Assembly: GCF_040730185.1 (NCBI RefSeq)
Contig: NZ_CP160402.1
Span: 5,766,001-5,830,000, forward strand
Source: Streptomyces sp. Je 1-332
Lineage (GTDB): Bacteria > Actinomycetota > Actinomycetes > Streptomycetales > Streptomycetaceae
DNA length: 64,000 nt
Reading direction: 5' to 3'
In this document: positions 61,545 through 64,000 of the stretch, in pieces
How positions within the stretch are numbered: position 1 is the first letter of the stretch
Layout: each line of letters opens with the position of its first letter
Notes under the pieces: generated by a model
The model's database searches: none
What the model saw: only the letters and a program-made list of their open reading frames with translations
What the model was told of the DNA's origin: nothing
Position numbers and translations under genes: made by a program

Positions 61545-62129
61545 CTAGCGCAGCCGCGCCATCAGCGCGTGCTCCACGAGCGTGATCAGGCCGCTCTTGG
61601 CGTCCGCGCGGTGACGGGCGTCCGTCGTGATGATCGGAGTGTCCGGGCCGATCTGCAGCGCCTCGCGCACCTCGTCCGGCGTGTACGGCTGGTGGCCGTC
61701 GAAGCCGTTGAGGGCGATGACGAAGGGCAGGCCCGAGTTCTCGAAGTAGTCGACCGCCGGGAAGCAGTCGGCGAGACGGCGGGTGTCGACCAGGACCACC
61801 GCGCCGATCGCGCCACGGACCAGGTCGTCCCACATGAACCAGAAGCGGTCCTGACCCGGCGTACCGAAGAGGTACAGGATCAGGTCCTGGTCCAGGGTGA
61901 TGCGGCCGAAGTCCATGGCCACCGTGGTGGTGGTCTTGTCCCCGGTGTGGGTGAGGTCGTCGATGCCCGCGGAGGCGGACGTCATGACGGCCTCGGTGCG
62001 CAGCGGGTTGATCTCAGAGACCGCCCCGACGAACGTGGTCTTGCCCACGCCGAAGCCGCCCGCCACCACGATCTTCGCGGAGGTGGTGGAGCGGGCTGTT
62101 GCTCCGCCGCTAGAGCTTGCGAAGTCCAC
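61545..62129 (-). CDS. cvnD: Conservon GTP-binding protein CvnD
   Basis: 194 residues. Small Ras-like GTPase of the Streptomyces conservons. G1 'VAGGFGVGKTTFVG', G3-like 'YLFGTPGQDRF' (DXXG replaced by GTPG as usual in this family) and 'ALNGFDG' near NKXD. It works with CvnA, B and C at the membrane in a signalling complex that affects development. It starts with GTG and overlaps cvnC by 20 bases. Confidence 0.95.
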   Translation of the reverse strand: MDFASSSGGATARSTTSAKIVVAGGFGVGKTTFVGAVSEINPLRTEAVMTSASAGIDDLTHTGDKTTTTVAMDFGRITLDQDLILYLFGTPGQDRFWFMWDDLVRGAIGAVVLVDTRRLADCFPAVDYFENSGLPFVIALNGFDGHQPYTPDEVREALQIGPDTPIITTDARHRADAKSGLITLVEHALMARLR

Positions 62130-62703
62130 TGAGCACCCTTTCGAGCAGTGTCACGTCTGGCTGGCCGCCGGCGGACTCGTCGCCGCCAGGCTGATGGATG
62201 GCGACAAGTCCGGCCTCCGCCAGGTCGGCTACGAGGATTCGGGCGACGCCGAGAGGAATGGTGAGAAGTGCCGAGATCTCAGCGACTGACTTGATCTCGC
62301 GGCACAGATTGCAGATCCGCTGATGCTCGGGCAACTGGCCCTGCAACTGGTGCGGTTGGGCGGTGGTGTGCACCAGCGCCTCGATGGCGAGCTGGTAACG
62401 GGGCCTGGTGCGGCCGCCCGTCATGGCGTACGGGCGCACCAGGGGGTTGCTCGCAGCGGGCGCCGACTCGGGCGCGCGTCGCTGTGGTTGCACTGGCTGG
62501 ATCCTGGGGGTGTGAGGCTGCTCGTACGGGCTCTGGCGGGGGCCCGGCTGCTGCGGCTGCTGGTAGGGCCTGCGGTGCTGGCTGGGCGCGGAGGGGAAGT
62601 TGTAACGGTTGGGCGCCCCGTCGTGCGGCCCCTGCCCCTGGCCGTGACCAGGCGACCAGTTGGCCGATGACGAACCGTCCGGGGGTGTTCCTGAGCCTGC
62701 CAC
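62110..62703 (-). CDS. cvnC: Conservon DUF742 protein CvnC
   Basis: 197 residues. The first 90 are a Gly/Gln/Pro-rich disordered region ('PYQQPQQPGPRQSPYEQP'). The DUF742 domain follows ('NPLVRPYAMTGGRTRPR', 'LPEHQRICNLCREIKSVAEI', 'LGVARILVADLAEAGLV'), a winged-helix-like fold. GTG start with GGAGGAGGA upstream. It is the expected third component between CvnB and CvnD. Confidence 0.95.
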   Translation of the reverse strand: MAGSGTPPDGSSSANWSPGHGQGQGPHDGAPNRYNFPSAPSQHRRPYQQPQQPGPRQSPYEQPHTPRIQPVQPQRRAPESAPAASNPLVRPYAMTGGRTRPRYQLAIEALVHTTAQPHQLQGQLPEHQRICNLCREIKSVAEISALLTIPLGVARILVADLAEAGLVAIHQPGGDESAGGQPDVTLLERVLSGLRKL

Positions 62704-62796
62704 GTACTCCTCCTCCGACTGTGCCGGGCACCATCACTCTGGAGCCGCGTCCCGAAACCTTACGGCCACGGGACGCGAAAACGCACCGTACGTCTA

Positions 62797-63210
62797 CTAG
62801 TTGAGAAGGCTCCCCTGCAGCTCCGCACGCAGGTCGGGCGTGAGGACGGTGCCCGCACGGTCGACAAGAAGTGCCATCTCGTACCCAATGAGACCGATGT
62901 CCGCATCCGGGTGGGCGAGGACGGCCAGCGAGGATCCGTCGGAGATGGACATAAGGAAGAGAAATCCTCGCTCCATCTCCACAACGGTCTGGGTCACGGA
63001 ACCACCCTCGAAGATCCGGGAGGCCCCGGCGGTGAGGGAGGTCAGACCGGATGCGACGGCCGCGAGCTGGTCGGCCCGGTCGCGGGGGAAGCCTTCGGAC
63101 ATCGCCAGAAGGAGTCCGTCGGCGGAGACCACCACCGTGTGGGACACCCCAGGGGTGTTGTCCACGAAGTTGGTGATCAACCAGTTCAGGTTCTGCGCCG
63201 CCTGGCTCAT
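62797..63210 (-). CDS. cvnB: Conservon roadblock/LC7 protein CvnB
   Basis: 137 residues. Roadblock/LC7 fold: 'LNWLITNFVDNTPGVSHTVVVSADGLLLAMS', in part, plus 'DQLAAVASGLTSLTAG' and 'GSSLAVLAHPDADIGLIGYEM'. Such proteins act as GTPase regulators, here for CvnD. ATG 63210 (sequence MSQAAQNLNW) is the conserved start; an upstream start at 63294 would overlap cvnA. It lies 10 bases after the cvnA stop. Confidence 0.95.
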   Translation of the reverse strand: MSQAAQNLNWLITNFVDNTPGVSHTVVVSADGLLLAMSEGFPRDRADQLAAVASGLTSLTAGASRIFEGGSVTQTVVEMERGFLFLMSISDGSSLAVLAHPDADIGLIGYEMALLVDRAGTVLTPDLRAELQGSLLN

Positions 63211-63220
63211 CGGGCTCACA

Positions 63221-64000
63221 CTAACGCTCCTGGTTGTAGGTGCTGTCAGGTCCACCGTGGTGATTACCGGTGTCCTGGCCATTCGTGGTGTCACTGCCTG
63301 CGCTGCGTCCCCGCTGGACGCCGCGGCGCAGGTTGCTCAGCCGACCCCGAACGTCCTCGGGGTCGCGGGAGACCTGGGGGCCTCCCTGTGGGGTCTGTTC
63401 CGCCGTGCCCTCGACCAGATTGGCCTTGGGGACCCGCTTCGGGAGGCCGGACGGGGTGACTCCACCCGCCTTGGGCTCCTTCAGCGACTCGGCGCGCTGC
63501 CAGCGGTCGTCGTTGGGCGACGAACGCCAGTTGTTCTCGCTGTTGCCATTGTTCCCGAAGGCGTCGCCGGTGGTGTTCCCGAACGCGTCGCCCATCGGGG
63601 CCGACGCGCTGTCGTTGCCCGCCGCACCGTTGGAGCCGCGGCGCGGAAGACCCGCGGCGGTGGTGTCGTGGACCGCGGACGGAGCCGGCCCGGGACGCTC
63701 GAAGCCTACGCGCTCGGCGCCGTTCGCGGGAGCCGCCGGACCGGATTCCGGTTCCGGAGAGTACTCGCCCCGATACGCGCCCGCGTTGTCGTCGAAGCCG
63801 CCGCGCGTGGGCCAGTCGTCCTGGTGAGAGCGGTCGGGGTAGGCGACGAACGGCTCGGAGACGGCACCCGTACGAGCGGCGTGGTCGTCGTGACCGGCCT
63901 CCGTATAGGGGGCGTCCTGGTAGCCGTCCTGCGCCGGGTAGTACGCGTCGTCATACGCCGGCTGCGCGGCCTGACCCTGGTGGTAGTCGTCGTACGCCGG
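63221..64000 (-). CDS. cvnA: Conservon sensor histidine kinase CvnA, C-terminal tail (partial)
   Basis: Only the last 259 codons are inside the window; the frame stays open to the right edge. The visible part is the low-complexity cytoplasmic tail: Tyr/Asp/Ala-rich repeats ('PAYDDYHQGQAAQPAYDDAYY'-like), then 'FGNTTGDAFGNNGNSENNW', and a basic end ('VRGRLSNLRRGVQRGRS') common to CvnA proteins. The nitrate-sensing, HAMP and ATPase domains must lie beyond base 64000. Its identity rests on the tail and the following cvnB-C-D. Confidence 0.85.
   Translation of the reverse strand, partial: PAYDDYHQGQAAQPAYDDAYYPAQDGYQDAPYTEAGHDDHAARTGAVSEPFVAYPDRSHQDDWPTRGGFDDNAGAYRGEYSPEPESGPAAPANGAERVGFERPGPAPSAVHDTTAAGLPRRGSNGAAGNDSASAPMGDAFGNTTGDAFGNNGNSENNWRSSPNDDRWQRAESLKEPKAGGVTPSGLPKRVPKANLVEGTAEQTPQGGPQVSRDPEDVRGRLSNLRRGVQRGRSAGSDTTNGQDTGNHHGGPDSTYNQER

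Overview
This window is a high-GC actinobacterial chromosome segment, almost certainly from a Streptomyces. The GC-biased third codon positions, frequent GTG starts, ATGA-coupled genes, leaderless promoters and rare TTA codons all fit. The housekeeping order ilvB-ilvN-ilvC-serA, proline catabolism, leuB-ilvE, an orphan urease, cimA, accB-accE and a cvn conservon matches the S. coelicolor order as I remember it. I have not checked this against any database.

Layout. 1-9.0 kb: the tail of an MMPL transporter, a GNAT acetyltransferase, a small membrane protein, a large LuxR-type ATPase regulator (LAL), a sugar dehydrogenase lipoprotein, an aldo/keto reductase and a 2-hydroxyacid dehydrogenase. 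9.4-17.9 kb: a membrane PAS-GGDEF-EAL protein with a degraded EAL domain, then ilvBNC behind a leader-peptide attenuator, and serA. 31.9-35.8 kb: a PucR-type regulator facing proline dehydrogenase and P5C dehydrogenase. 36-38.3 kb: MerR regulator, ene-reductase and nitroreductase. 38.3-41.1 kb: a coupled phospholipid gene set (PlsC-like, CdsA-like, CDP-alcohol transferase). 41.2-43.7 kb: an AAC(2')-type acetyltransferase and a Tat-exported phosphoesterase. 43.9-46.3 kb: leuB and ilvE. 46.8-52.5 kb: NCS1 permease, urease structural genes without accessory genes, agmatine deiminase and a TetR regulator. 52.6-54.5 kb: cimA behind a second attenuator whose leader peptide has two adjacent isoleucine codons. 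54.5-59.2 kb: secreted or membrane protein, hydrolase, SDR and YceI genes, several with clear operators. 59.5-61.4 kb: accB-accE. 61.5-64 kb: conservon genes cvnD-C-B and the 3' end of cvnA.

The most unusual part is 18.0-31.8 kb, an accessory block inserted between serA and the proline genes. I read it as a terpenoid biosynthetic cluster that I cannot match to a named pathway. A minus-strand operon encodes a polyprenyl diphosphate synthase (GGPP-type active site), three different Rieske oxygenases, a PEP-synthase-like phosphotransferase, a flippase-like membrane protein and a CX5R phosphatase. An Fe/2-oxoglutarate oxygenase lies just upstream on the same strand. The divergent plus-strand operon encodes an integral membrane terpene cyclase of the Pyr4/PaxB type fused to an extra helical domain, a PAP2 phosphatase, a stand-alone relative of that helical domain and a cytochrome P450. 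TTA codons in both arms (two adjacent ones at the start of the oxygenase gene) suggest bldA control. A 29-bp inverted repeat lies between the arms.

Branched-chain amino acid synthesis is a second theme: ilvBNC, leuB, ilvE and cimA are all here, and both ilvB and cimA have leader peptide plus terminator arrangements.
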